Origin: Streptomyces sp. NK08204
GTDB lineage: Bacteria; Actinomycetota; Actinomycetes; Streptomycetales; Streptomycetaceae
Assembly: GCF_020400585.1 (NCBI RefSeq)
Contig: NZ_JAINVF010000001.1
Coordinates: forward strand, 620,001 to 684,000
Direction of reading: 5' to 3'
Length of the DNA: 64,000 nucleotides
Positions 45,142 to 57,016 of this stretch are shown in pieces. The position numbers were made by a program, and so were the translations under genes. The stretch's first letter is position 1. Each line of letters begins with the position of its first letter. The notes beneath the pieces are model-generated. The model did not search any database and was not told where the DNA came from. It was given only the letters and a program-made list of their open reading frames with translations.

Positions 45142-46239
45142 GTGAACCGCACGCCGACCCTGGACGACCTCGTCATCGCCGGTATCGCCGTCGCGGCCGG
45201 CCTGCTGCTGGCCTTCCTGTCCCGGGGCGTGCTGCGCTGGCTCGCCAAGCACGCCAAGCGCACCCGCTGGAGTGGCGACGACGTCATCGTGGACGCGCTG
45301 CGCACCGTCGTCCCCTGGTCGGCGATCGCGGCCGGCGCGGCGGCGGCGGGCGTGGTGCTGCCGCTGACCCGGGCGGTCCAGCACCATGTCAACCAATGTC
45401 TCCAGGTGCTGGTGATCCTCGCCGTGACCGTGTCGGCGGCCCGGGTGATCGCCGGTCTGGTGCAGACCCTCACCCAGTCCCGCTCCGGTGTCGCCGGTTC
45501 CGCCACGATCTTCGTCAACATCACCCGGATCCTCGTCCTGGCGATCGGCTTCCTGGTGGTCCTGCAGACTCTGGGCATCTCCATAGCGCCCCTGCTGACC
45601 GCCCTGGGCGTGGGCGGTCTGGCCGTCGCGCTCGCTCTTCAGGACACGCTCGCCAACCTCTTCGCCGGCCTCCACATCCTCGCCTCCAAGACCGTGCAGC
45701 CGGGCGACTACATCCGGCTGAGCAGCGGCGAGGAGGGCTACGTCGTGGACATCAACTGGCGTCAGACGACCGTCCGCCAGCTGTCCAACAACCTGGTGGT
45801 CGTCCCCAACGGCCAGCTCGCCAAGAGCAACATGACCAACTACACGCGTCCCGAGCAGCAGTTGACCGTGCTGGTCCAGGTCGGGGTGGGCTACGACGCC
45901 GACCTCGACCACGTCGAGCGCGTGACCGCCGAGGTGGTCCGCGAGACCATGACCGAGATCGCCGGCGCCGTCCCCGACCACGAGCCCGCCATCCGCTTCC
46001 ACACCTTCGGCGACACCCGGATCGGGTTCACGGTGGTCCTCGGCGTCGGCGAGTTCAGCGACCAGTACCGCATCAAGCACGAGTTCATCAAGCGCCTGCA
46101 CCGGCGCTACCGCGCGGAGGGCATCCGCGTTCCCGTGCCCGCGCGGACGGTGGCGCTGGAACAGGGAGCGGGAGCGGTGACGATCCCGCAGCAGCGCGCC
46201 GCCCGCGACTCGGTACCGGGCTCCCACCCGGCCGAGTAG
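45142..46239 (+). CDS. MscS-family mechanosensitive channel
   Basis: A 365-residue small-conductance mechanosensitive channel. About three to four N-terminal helices precede the pore helix (LLTALGVGGLAVALALQDTL, about 151-170) and the MscS beta domain (VQPGDYIRL, VVDINWRQTTVRQLSNNLVV, VPNGQLAKSNMTNYTR). The C-terminal alpha/beta domain contains RIKHEFIKRLHRRYRAEGI. The channel releases osmolytes on hypo-osmotic shock. GTG 45142 is strongly supported by GGAGGTGACC upstream. Monocistronic by appearance. Confidence 0.95.
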   Translation: MNRTPTLDDLVIAGIAVAAGLLLAFLSRGVLRWLAKHAKRTRWSGDDVIVDALRTVVPWSAIAAGAAAAGVVLPLTRAVQHHVNQCLQVLVILAVTVSAARVIAGLVQTLTQSRSGVAGSATIFVNITRILVLAIGFLVVLQTLGISIAPLLTALGVGGLAVALALQDTLANLFAGLHILASKTVQPGDYIRLSSGEEGYVVDINWRQTTVRQLSNNLVVVPNGQLAKSNMTNYTRPEQQLTVLVQVGVGYDADLDHVERVTAEVVRETMTEIAGAVPDHEPAIRFHTFGDTRIGFTVVLGVGEFSDQYRIKHEFIKRLHRRYRAEGIRVPVPARTVALEQGAGAVTIPQQRAARDSVPGSHPAE

Positions 46240-49490
<3,251 letters not shown>

Positions 49491-49524
49491 GCCAAGCGGC
49501 TCCCGAGCCGTCTGCGTACCTGAC

Positions 49525-49558
49525 TGCGCCCCGGTCGGCACTGCCCGGCCGGGGCGCA
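49525..49558 (+). terminator. Hairpin downstream of icd
   Basis: TGCGCCCCGG (49525-49534) and CCGGGGCGCA (49549-49558) form a perfect ten-pair stem with a 14-base loop, 35 bp after the icd stop. There is no T-tract, as is usual for Streptomyces terminators. Confidence 0.65.
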
Positions 49559-49601
49559 CCCCTGTATCCCTGCGCCCCTCCCCCTGTATCCCTGCGCCCC
49601 T
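49559..49601. repeat. Direct repeat, two 21-bp copies
   Basis: Two perfect copies of a 21-base pyrimidine-rich unit (CCCCTGTATCCCTGCGCCCC plus T) at 49559-49579 and 49581-49601 lie between the icd terminator hairpin and the next gene's start. No function is evident. Confidence 0.8.
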
Positions 49602-49627
49602 GCCCCCCTCGCACTCCGGAGCAGCCC

Positions 49628-50446
49628 GTGCCCCAGCCCGCCCCCTCGTTCGACCTCCTGCCCGGCGCCGCCGAGTCCCCCGTACTGCTGCACGTGCCGC
49701 ACTCCGCGCGGGCGATTCCGGACGACGTACGCGCGGGGATCCTGCTGGACGACGCGGCACTCCGGCTGGAGCTGGACCACATCACCGACGCGCACACCGC
49801 ACGGATCGCGGAGCGGGCCGCCGGTCTGGCCTCGATCACTCCCTGGCGGTTCGTCAACCGGCTGTCGCGGCTGGTGGTGGATCCGGAGCGGTTTCCGGAC
49901 GAGCGGGAGGAGATGCTCGCCGTGGGGATGGGAGCCGTGTACACGCGGACCACGCACCGGGAGGAGCTGCGGCCCGCGGACGCGGACCCCGGGCCGCTGG
50001 TCGAGCGGTATTTCCGGCCGTACGCGCGGGCGATGACCGAGGCGGTGGCCGGGCGGCTCGCCGCCACCGGGCGGGCGGTCGTCATCGACGTCCACTCCTA
50101 CCCCAGCCAGGCGCTGCCCTACGAGCTGCACGGGACGGGCCCGCGCCCGCCGGTGTGTGTGGGCACGGACCCCTTCCACACGCCGCCGGAGCTGAGCGAG
50201 GCGGCCCGGTCGGCGTTCGCCGGGTGCGGGGAGACCGGGCTGGACAGCCCGTTCAGCGGGACCTACGTGCCGCTGGAGTACTACGGGCGGGACAGGAGGG
50301 TGAGCGCGCTGATGGTGGAGATCCGCCGGGACACGTACATGACCGAGCCGGGCGGGCCGGCCGGGCCCGGCCTCGAGCGGCTCGCCGCCGCGCTGGCCGC
50401 ACTCGTGGACGGCGTCCGGCCGCACGGGCCGATGCCGCGCGGCTGA
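49628..50446 (+). CDS. N-formylglutamate amidohydrolase-family protein
   Basis: A 272-residue protein of the N-formylglutamate amidohydrolase (HutG-like) family: LLHVPHSARAIP near the N-terminus, ELDHITDAHT, VVIDVHSYPSQALP with metal-ligand-type residues, and VSALMVEIRRDTYM. The family removes formyl groups from N-formylglutamate in histidine degradation, but many members are uncharacterised. GTG 49628 follows CCGGAG; the frame is open back to 49487 through the terminator and repeats, which argues against the longer start. No histidine-degradation neighbours are present, so the exact substrate is open. Confidence 0.88.
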   Translation: MPQPAPSFDLLPGAAESPVLLHVPHSARAIPDDVRAGILLDDAALRLELDHITDAHTARIAERAAGLASITPWRFVNRLSRLVVDPERFPDEREEMLAVGMGAVYTRTTHREELRPADADPGPLVERYFRPYARAMTEAVAGRLAATGRAVVIDVHSYPSQALPYELHGTGPRPPVCVGTDPFHTPPELSEAARSAFAGCGETGLDSPFSGTYVPLEYYGRDRRVSALMVEIRRDTYMTEPGGPAGPGLERLAAALAALVDGVRPHGPMPRG

Positions 50447-50515
50447 ACTCCGTACCGCCCTCCGGCCGGAGCATTCCCGCAGGACATCTGACCGGATGCG
50501 TACGAGCGTAGGAGC

Positions 50516-51748
50516 ATGACAGGGATCACCGAGGAGGCCGGCGGTTCACCGACCGGCCAGGCGCTGCCGCCCTTGCGGGACTGGCCGCCGCTGGACATGG
50601 ACGGGACGGACCTGGACCCGACCCTCACCGAGCTGATGCGCGAGGGCCCGCTGTCCCGGATCCGGCTGCCGTTCGGTACCGGGTGGGCCTGGCTGGCCAC
50701 CCGGTACGAGGACGTCAAGCTGGTCACCAACGATCCCCGGTTCAGCCGCGCCGAGGTCATCCGGCGTCAGGTGACCCGGCTCGCCCCCAACTTCGCTCCC
50801 CGCCCCGGTTCGCTGGCCTGGGCCGACCAGCCCGAGCACAACCGGCTGCGCAAGGCGGTCGCCGGCGCCTTCACGGTGAGCGCGATGAAGCGGCTGCGGC
50901 CCCGCGCGCAGGAGATCCTGGACGAGCTGGTGGACGCTGTCGTACGGGACGGGCCGCCCGCGGACCTGGTCGAGCGGGTGCTGGAACCGTTCCCGATCCT
51001 GGTCGTCAGCGAGGTGATGGGGGTGCCGCCCGCCGACCGGCAGCGGGTGCACGCCTGGACCCGGGAGATCATCTCCACCTCCGGCGCCGAGGCCGCCGGC
51101 CAGGCCAAGAACGGCCTGTACGGCTGGATCACCGAGGCCGTCCGGACCCGGGCGGACCGTACCGGCGAGGATGTGTACTCACTCCTCGCGACGGCCGTCA
51201 CGCGCGGGGAGATCAGCGAGGAGGAGGCCGTGGGCCTCGCCGGTCCGCTGCAGATCGGCGGCGAGGCCGTCACCCACAACTGCGGGCAGATGCTGTTCCT
51301 GCTGCTGACCCGGCCGGAGCTGATGGAGCGGATGCGCGCCCGCCCCGAGGCGCGCGGTCCGGTCCTGGACGAACTGCTGCGCTACATCCCGCACCGCAGC
51401 ACGGTCGGGCTGGCCCGGATCGCGCTGGAGGACGTGGAGGTGGCCGGCCACCGGATCGCCGCGGGCGACCCGGTGTACGTGTCGTACCTGGCCGCCAACC
51501 GTGATCCGGACGTCTTCCCCGACCCTGACGCCATCCACCCCGACCGCGACCCCAACCCCCACCTGGCCTTCGGCAACGGCGCCCACTACTGCACCGGTGC
51601 CGTCCTCGCCCGGCTGCAGGCCGAGCTGCTGGTCGACACCCTGCTGGACCGGCTGCCCGCCCTGCGGCTCGCGGTGCCGGCCGAGCAGGTGCGCTGGCGG
51701 CACAGGACGATGATCCGGGGGCCGCGGACCCTGCCGGTCACCTGGTGA
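50516..51748 (+). CDS. Cytochrome P450
   Basis: A 410-residue bacterial P450. The heme-binding loop is FGNGAHYCTGAVLAR (Cys near 359), the K-helix ExxR is ELLR (about 285), and ERVLEPFPILVVSEVMGVP is a typical B'/C-region. In the I-helix the usual AGxxTT is replaced by IGGEAVTHN, with only one Thr, which may alter oxygen activation. It needs a ferredoxin partner; the only one seen is at 34739. It lies 70 bp after the amidohydrolase gene and is convergent, 6 bp apart, with the small gene of the sigma/subtilisin set. A GGAG at 50511 is unusually close to ATG 50516. Confidence 0.95.
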   Translation: MTGITEEAGGSPTGQALPPLRDWPPLDMDGTDLDPTLTELMREGPLSRIRLPFGTGWAWLATRYEDVKLVTNDPRFSRAEVIRRQVTRLAPNFAPRPGSLAWADQPEHNRLRKAVAGAFTVSAMKRLRPRAQEILDELVDAVVRDGPPADLVERVLEPFPILVVSEVMGVPPADRQRVHAWTREIISTSGAEAAGQAKNGLYGWITEAVRTRADRTGEDVYSLLATAVTRGEISEEEAVGLAGPLQIGGEAVTHNCGQMLFLLLTRPELMERMRARPEARGPVLDELLRYIPHRSTVGLARIALEDVEVAGHRIAAGDPVYVSYLAANRDPDVFPDPDAIHPDRDPNPHLAFGNGAHYCTGAVLARLQAELLVDTLLDRLPALRLAVPAEQVRWRHRTMIRGPRTLPVTW

Positions 51749-51754
51749 GCGGGG

Positions 51755-52261
51755 TCACGCCCGCAGCCACTGGGTGACGATCACCTGCCCGCCCGTGCGC
51801 AGCCTGAGCGCGAACGGGCCGGCGGGCGGGGTGTCGCTGGAGAAGCGGCCCAGGGTGTCGACCGGGACCGGCCTGGCGGTCCGCGGGCCGCCGAGCACCT
51901 CGATGCTCGCCGAACCCGGCGGCAGCACCTGCCCGATCAGGCCCTCCTCGGTGACCTCGACGTCGACGGACAGCTCGCCCGCGCAGAAGGTCAGCATCCG
52001 CGGCGGTGCGGTGACTCCCCTGACCGGCAGCGCGTCCACCAGCGAGTCGAAGGTCAGCTCGGCGACCCGGGCCTCGAGATCGTGCAACGCATAGGCCTCG
52101 ACGGCCAGTTGGCGCAGCTCGGCCGGTACGGGGTCCAGGACGGCGGCGGCCTGGCGCAGTTCCTCCTCCAGCAGCGCGTCGTGCACCTCGTCCTGCATCT
52201 CGGCGTCCTCGCCCATCCCGGCGTTCTCGCCCATCTCGGCGTTCCCCTCGTCGGCGTTCAC
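51755..52261 (-). CDS. Uncharacterised protein coupled to ECF-like sigma factor
   Basis: A 168-residue soluble protein of unknown function. The N-terminus carries a short acidic repeat (NAEMGENAGMGEDAEM), then a helical segment (AELRQLAVEAYALHDLEARVAELTFDSLVD), and the C-terminal half looks like a small beta-sandwich (GSASIEVLGGP, GRFSSDTPPAGPFALRL) recalling carboxypeptidase-regulatory-type domains. GTG 52261 overlaps the sigma-factor stop (GTGTGA), so the two are coupled. Position suggests a partner or regulator of the sigma factor, perhaps an anti-sigma-like protein or a protease substrate. No membrane helix is present. Confidence 0.8.
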   Translation of the reverse strand: MNADEGNAEMGENAGMGEDAEMQDEVHDALLEEELRQAAAVLDPVPAELRQLAVEAYALHDLEARVAELTFDSLVDALPVRGVTAPPRMLTFCAGELSVDVEVTEEGLIGQVLPPGSASIEVLGGPRTARPVPVDTLGRFSSDTPPAGPFALRLRTGGQVIVTQWLRA

Positions 52262-52833
52262 ACCGCCCCCCGTGTGGTCATCCGGGCCCGCAGGCGGCGC
52301 AGGCAGCGCTGGCGCAGGGGGCCGATGCTGCCGACCGCGATGCCGAGCGCGGCGGAGATCTCCACATAGCTGGGCGGTGGCGAGGCCATCAGCACGCGCA
52401 GTAACTGCCGGCAGCGGTCCCCGAGCGCGTCCAGTTCCTGCCACAGCCGGCGGACCCGCTCGGCCTGGGCCGCCGCCTCCTCCGAGTCGATCAGCGTCTG
52501 TTCCGGCGTCCGGTCCTCGCTGGCCCGGTCCAGGACCTGGGGGTCGTCGGTCAGTGTCAGCCGCGCCAGCTCCTTGAGCACCTTCAGGCACTCGTGGCGT
52601 GCCGTACTGGCCAGCCAGGAGCCCGCCTTGTCGGGTTCGCGGATGCGGCCGAGGTGCTGGGCGAAGCGGAACCACACGGTCTGGTAGACCTCGTGTCCGT
52701 CGGCGTCGGAGAGCCGGTGTGCGCGCACCACCGACCACACCAGCGGGCTCATCCCTTCCACCAGCGCTTTCCAGGCCGCGGCGTCGCCGTCGACGGCGGA
52801 CCGGACCAGCGCGCCGACCTCTGTTCGGTCCAC
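52258..52833 (-). CDS. ECF-like RNA polymerase sigma factor
   Basis: A 191-residue sigma-70-family protein. Region 2 (about 10-85) includes AAWKALVEGMSPLVWSVVRA, HEVYQTVWFRFAQHL and GSWLASTARHECLKVLK. Region 4 (about 135-185) includes LGDRCRQLLRVLMASPPPSY and an HTH-like EISAALGIAVGSIGPLRQRCL. GTG 52833 follows GAGGGGTGGAG. It lies 59 bp downstream of the subtilisin gene and overlaps the following small gene. Sigma factors of this type are found beside CHAT and S8 proteases in actinobacteria, so it may control this module in response to proteolysis. Confidence 0.92.
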   Translation of the reverse strand: MDRTEVGALVRSAVDGDAAAWKALVEGMSPLVWSVVRAHRLSDADGHEVYQTVWFRFAQHLGRIREPDKAGSWLASTARHECLKVLKELARLTLTDDPQVLDRASEDRTPEQTLIDSEEAAAQAERVRRLWQELDALGDRCRQLLRVLMASPPPSYVEISAALGIAVGSIGPLRQRCLRRLRARMTTRGAV

Positions 52834-52892
52834 GGCTCCACCCCTCGTGTACGGCACGTCATCGTACGCCGTCGAGGGGGCCGTTCCGCACC

Positions 52893-54317
52893 TCATGCCG
52901 ACGCGGCGGGGATCGCGACGGGCACCGGGCGCCACGTCGGAGGCAGCAGCACCGGTACGTGCGCCCCGCGCACGTCCACCCGCTCGGCGACGGCGGCCAG
53001 CAGGTGCGCGCGGGCCGCACGCGGGTCGCGCTCCCTGTGCACCGTCATGTGCGCCGCGACGAGCCCGGCGGCGACCGGCGTGGCGAACGAGGTGCCGCTC
53101 CACTGCGCGAGCCCGTCGAACACCACCTGGTCGGGCTTGGCCGCGGTGCTCTCCCGCGCCTCGCTCAACACGCCGGTGTGGCGCGGGAACTGGCACGTGC
53201 AGGCGTAGTCGGCGCCGTACCGGCAGGTGTCATAGGTGGAGTGCTGGTACACGTACGGCACGGGGGTGGCGAAGCCGGTGAGGGCGCTGGTGAGGCGCTC
53301 GCCGGGGGCGTAGACCCGCACCCAGGGGCCGTGGTTGCTGAAGCACGCGCCGCCGTCGCCGTCCGCGCGCAGGGCGCCGACCGAGAGCACGCTGTCCGCG
53401 TACTCGGGCAGGGCGGCGTAGGCGGCGGGCCAGAAAGGCGTGTCGCTAGCGTTGTTGCCGGCGGCGGCCACCAACAGGGTGCGCTGCTCGCGGAGTTCGT
53501 CCATGAACGCGTCGAGGCCGATCAGTCCGTCGGTGCTGTCGCTCGTGGTGCCGGCGGACAGGCTGATGATGTCGGGCCAGCCGCCCCGGTCGACGGCCTC
53601 GAAGAGCCTGGCGCCGAACTCGGACTCCAGGACGGCACCCGCGTCGGTCAGCGTGCCCCGCACGGTGATGTCGGTGTCGGGGGCGACCGCCGCGAGCACC
53701 CCGGCGATGAACGTGCCGTGGCCGACGTACTGCCGCAGCACGCCGAAGCCGTCGGTCTCGGCCGCCTCGAGGTCTCCGGTGGTGTGGGCGAGCAGCGGGT
53801 AGGAGCCGTGGTCGTGCACCAGGCCGGTGTCGACGACGAGGACGCCGACGGCGCTGCCCGGGTCATGGGTCCCCTGGGCGGGCGCCGGGTTGGGCGCGCC
53901 GGTGCGCGCGACGGGCACGGGTTCGTCGCCTGGGCAGGCGTTCACCGCGATGTGCACGACGTGGTTGCGGCCGGCCAGTCTGCGGCCCCCGCGGTCCTCG
54001 GCCTCGCGCAGCGCGCGCAGCGCGTGGTGCACGCCGTCGTCGCCCCGGGTGGGGTCGCCGACCTGGATGCGGGTGACACCGGTGCGGCTGAGGGCCGGGC
54101 CGGCGCGGCGCACATGGTCGGGGACCAGTCCCTCGGTGGCGGTGAAGTGGTCACGCACGGTGTTCTCGACCAGGTGGGCCTCGGCACCGTCACGGGCGAG
54201 GACGACACCCTTCTCGTAGAGGAAGTGGGCGTCGTCGTCCGGCCCCATGGCCAGCGGCACGTCCGGCAGGGCGCGCTGGATGTGGTCGAACTGTTCGTGG
54301 AATCGCCGTGGTGCCAT
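52893..54317 (-). CDS. Cytosolic S8 (subtilisin-like) serine peptidase
   Basis: A 474-residue S8 peptidase. The catalytic triad is visible: Asp in VLVVDTGL (near 162), His in GHGTFIAGVLAA (near 199) and Ser in SGTSFATPVAAG (near 409), with the oxyanion Asn in AAAGNNAS. There is no signal peptide or membrane anchor, and the ~150-residue N-terminal extension (MAPRRFHEQFDHIQRAL..., EKGVVLARDGAEAHLVENTV) is not a normal propeptide; it may be a recognition or regulatory domain. A Cys cluster occurs late (YDTCRYGADYACTCQF). ATG 54317 follows GGGGGAGGA. Divergent from the CHAT gene and upstream of the sigma factor, it is likely part of one signalling set. Confidence 0.93.
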   Translation of the reverse strand: MAPRRFHEQFDHIQRALPDVPLAMGPDDDAHFLYEKGVVLARDGAEAHLVENTVRDHFTATEGLVPDHVRRAGPALSRTGVTRIQVGDPTRGDDGVHHALRALREAEDRGGRRLAGRNHVVHIAVNACPGDEPVPVARTGAPNPAPAQGTHDPGSAVGVLVVDTGLVHDHGSYPLLAHTTGDLEAAETDGFGVLRQYVGHGTFIAGVLAAVAPDTDITVRGTLTDAGAVLESEFGARLFEAVDRGGWPDIISLSAGTTSDSTDGLIGLDAFMDELREQRTLLVAAAGNNASDTPFWPAAYAALPEYADSVLSVGALRADGDGGACFSNHGPWVRVYAPGERLTSALTGFATPVPYVYQHSTYDTCRYGADYACTCQFPRHTGVLSEARESTAAKPDQVVFDGLAQWSGTSFATPVAAGLVAAHMTVHRERDPRAARAHLLAAVAERVDVRGAHVPVLLPPTWRPVPVAIPAASA

Positions 54318-54393
54318 GGTGTGTCCTCCCCCTGGAGACGGTGTTCCACAGTGAGAGCCGGCGGGACTCCGATTGATACAGCAGGCCACTACC

Positions 54394-57006
54394 ATGCGTG
54401 GAGTGACAGCGGGAAGCGAGTCGATTCTCGAACTGCTGCCGATGGTGTTCGCCGATCCCGGCGAGGCGCGGGCCCGCGCCGAACGGGTGCTGCGGACCGA
54501 TGCGTCGCCGTTGCACGGCAGCGTCGCCCACCAGGTGCTCGGCATCTGGCAGCGGGACTTCGGCGACCTGGCGGTCGCGCTGCGGCATCTGCGGCGGGCC
54601 AGGGACCTGGCTGCGCGCGCCGGTTCGGCCGACCGTGAGGCGGACGTGCTCGCGACGCTGGGAGTCGCACTGGTGCACGCGGGGCGTACGCGGCACGGGC
54701 TGGCGTCGTTCGAGCGGGGTGTCGCGCGGGGCGGCGGACACACCCGGGCCCGCGTGCTGTTCCGGCGCGCCTACGTGTGGTGGGTGCTGGGCCGGCACCG
54801 GGAGGCGCTGGAGGACGTTCGGCGGGCGCTGCCGGTGCTGCGGCAGGCCGGTGACGGCATCTGGACCGCGCGGGCGCTGACCCTGCGGGCCACGGTGCAT
54901 CTGGCGCTGGGCGCGGTGGACCGGGCGGTCGCCGACTTCACGGCGGCCGAACGGCTGTGGGAGACCACCGGCCAGGAGCACGACAAGGCGGACGCCGTCG
55001 AGAGCCGGGGGCTGGCCGCGTTCCGCTCCGGGGACATCCCGGCGGCGCTGCGGCTGCTGGACGAGGCCGAGGAGCGGTACGCCAAGCTCGGCACCCCGAC
55101 CTTCATGCTGTCCATCCGCCGCTGCGAGGTGCTGATGGCGGCGGGGCTCGCGCCGGAGGCGCTGGCCGAGGCGGATGTGGCGATCGCGCTGCTGGACCGG
55201 ATCGGCGGGCAGTCGACCCGCAAGGCCGAGCTGCTGCTCGCCGCGGCGCGGGCCGCCCGGTCGGCCGGGGACCCGCACACCGCGATCGCGCGCGCCGCCG
55301 TCGCCGTACGGCTGTTCGCGGCGCAGCGGCGGCCCTGGTGGGAGACGCACGCCCGGCTGGTGCTGATCGAGGCGCGGGTGGCGGCCGGGCGCCGCTCGGG
55401 GCGGCTGGTCGCGGACGCGGCGGCGGTGGCCGAGCGGCTGGCCTGCTTCGGCTCACCGGCGGCACCCGAGGCGTCGCTGCTCGCGGGCCGCATCGCGCTC
55501 GCGCTGGGCTCGACCGCCGACGCGGAACGGCACCTGGCGGTGGCCGCGCGCAGCCGGCACTGCGGGCCGCCGACGGCCCGGCTGACGGGCTGGGCGGCGC
55601 AGGCGCTGCGGGCGCGGGCGGCCGGTTCGCGGCGGGGGGTGCTGGAGGCCTGCCGGCGAGGCCTGGCTGTGCTCGACGACCACCGGATGACGCTCGGCGC
55701 CTCGGAACTGCGCGCCCACGTGACCGCGCAGGGCGCCGAACTGGCCGCTCTCGCCCAGGAGATGAGCCTCGACCAGCGCAGTCCGCGGCGGCTGCTGGAG
55801 TGGAGCGAGCGCTGGCGGGCGACGGTACTGTCCGCGCCGCCCGCCCGACCGCCCGCCGATCCGGCGCTGCTGCAGGGGCTGACCGCCTACCGGGAGATCG
55901 CCGCCCGCGCTGAGGAGGCCCGGATGGAGGGCCGCCCGGTACCGGCGCTGGAGCGCGAACAGCGGCGCCTGGAGAGGGAGATCCGCTCCCGGACCCGTCA
56001 CATGCGGGGTGCCGCCGCCGGTGACGGGGACCGCTTCGACACGTCCCGGCTGCTGGAACGGCTCGGTGACGGGCGGCTGGTCGAACTGGCCGTGGTGGAC
56101 GGTCAGGTGCACGTCCTGCTGTGCGGGCAGGGGAGGGTGCGCCGGTTCACGGGCGGGGCGCTGACGGAGGCGGTCGCGGAGGCCGAGTACATACAGGCCG
56201 GGCTACGACGGCTCGCGCACCCGGGCGCCGAGGCGCGGCTGGCGCTGGTGGAGGCGGCGGGCCGGCGGTTGCAGGAGCTGCTGCTGGGCGCCGCCGCGGC
56301 GCATCTCGGATCCGGGGCGGCGGTGGTCGTGCCGCCGGGCGCGCTGCACCGGGTGCCGTGGGCGCTGCTGCCCGCGCTGCGCGAGCGGGTGCTGAGCGTG
56401 TCGCCGTCGGCGAGCAGCTGGCTGCGCGCCCGGGAGACGGAGCCGCCGCCCGGCGGCCGGCCGGTGCTGGTGCGCGGCCCTGGTCTGGCGACGGGCGGCG
56501 CGGAAGTGCCGGAGCTGGCGGCCCGCTACGGCACGGCGACCGTTCTGGAGGGCGACGACGCGCAGGTGCCGCGGGTGCTGGCGGAACTCGACGGCGCGGG
56601 GCTCGCCCACCTCGCGGCCCATGGCACCTTCCGCGCGGACAGTCCGCTGTTCTCCGCGTTGCGGATGGCCGACGGCCCGCTGATCGTGCACGACTTCGAA
56701 CGGCTCGCGCGCAGTCCGTACCGGATCATCCTGGGCAGCTGTGACACCGCCCGGCTCGCCTCGGTCGGCGCCGACGAACTCCTCGGCCTGGTCACGGCGC
56801 TGCTGCCGCTGGGCACGGCGGGCGTGGTGGCGTGCAGCGCGCCGGTCAACGATGCGGCGGTGGTGCCGCTGATGCTCGCCCTGCACAAGGGCCTCGGTGC
56901 GGGCCTGTCCCTGGCCGAGGCCCTGCGCGACGCCCGCGCCGCGCTGCCCGGGGACGCGCTCCACCAGGCGACGGGGTGGGCGTTCTCGGCGTTCGGAGCG
57001 GCGTGA
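54394..57006 (+). CDS. TPR-CHAT domain (caspase-like) protein
   Basis: An 870-residue protein. The N-terminal half (about 30-430) is a run of TPR-like helical repeats (DLAVALRHLRRARDLAARAG, EALEDVRRALPVLRQAGDG, ALRLLDEAEERYAKLG). A basic linker follows. The C-terminal ~300 residues are a CHAT domain, the clan-CD caspase/separase-like fold, with catalytic His in LAHLAAHGTFRADSPLF (near 741) and Cys in IILGSCDTAR (near 783). TPR-CHAT proteins act as sensor-proteases in signalling and defence. ATG 54394 is preferred over TTG 54373. Only 76 bp separate it from the divergent subtilisin gene, so they share a control region. Confidence 0.94.
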   Translation: MRGVTAGSESILELLPMVFADPGEARARAERVLRTDASPLHGSVAHQVLGIWQRDFGDLAVALRHLRRARDLAARAGSADREADVLATLGVALVHAGRTRHGLASFERGVARGGGHTRARVLFRRAYVWWVLGRHREALEDVRRALPVLRQAGDGIWTARALTLRATVHLALGAVDRAVADFTAAERLWETTGQEHDKADAVESRGLAAFRSGDIPAALRLLDEAEERYAKLGTPTFMLSIRRCEVLMAAGLAPEALAEADVAIALLDRIGGQSTRKAELLLAAARAARSAGDPHTAIARAAVAVRLFAAQRRPWWETHARLVLIEARVAAGRRSGRLVADAAAVAERLACFGSPAAPEASLLAGRIALALGSTADAERHLAVAARSRHCGPPTARLTGWAAQALRARAAGSRRGVLEACRRGLAVLDDHRMTLGASELRAHVTAQGAELAALAQEMSLDQRSPRRLLEWSERWRATVLSAPPARPPADPALLQGLTAYREIAARAEEARMEGRPVPALEREQRRLEREIRSRTRHMRGAAAGDGDRFDTSRLLERLGDGRLVELAVVDGQVHVLLCGQGRVRRFTGGALTEAVAEAEYIQAGLRRLAHPGAEARLALVEAAGRRLQELLLGAAAAHLGSGAAVVVPPGALHRVPWALLPALRERVLSVSPSASSWLRARETEPPPGGRPVLVRGPGLATGGAEVPELAARYGTATVLEGDDAQVPRVLAELDGAGLAHLAAHGTFRADSPLFSALRMADGPLIVHDFERLARSPYRIILGSCDTARLASVGADELLGLVTALLPLGTAGVVACSAPVNDAAVVPLMLALHKGLGAGLSLAEALRDARAALPGDALHQATGWAFSAFGAA

Positions 57007-57016
57007 GGGGCGTTCG

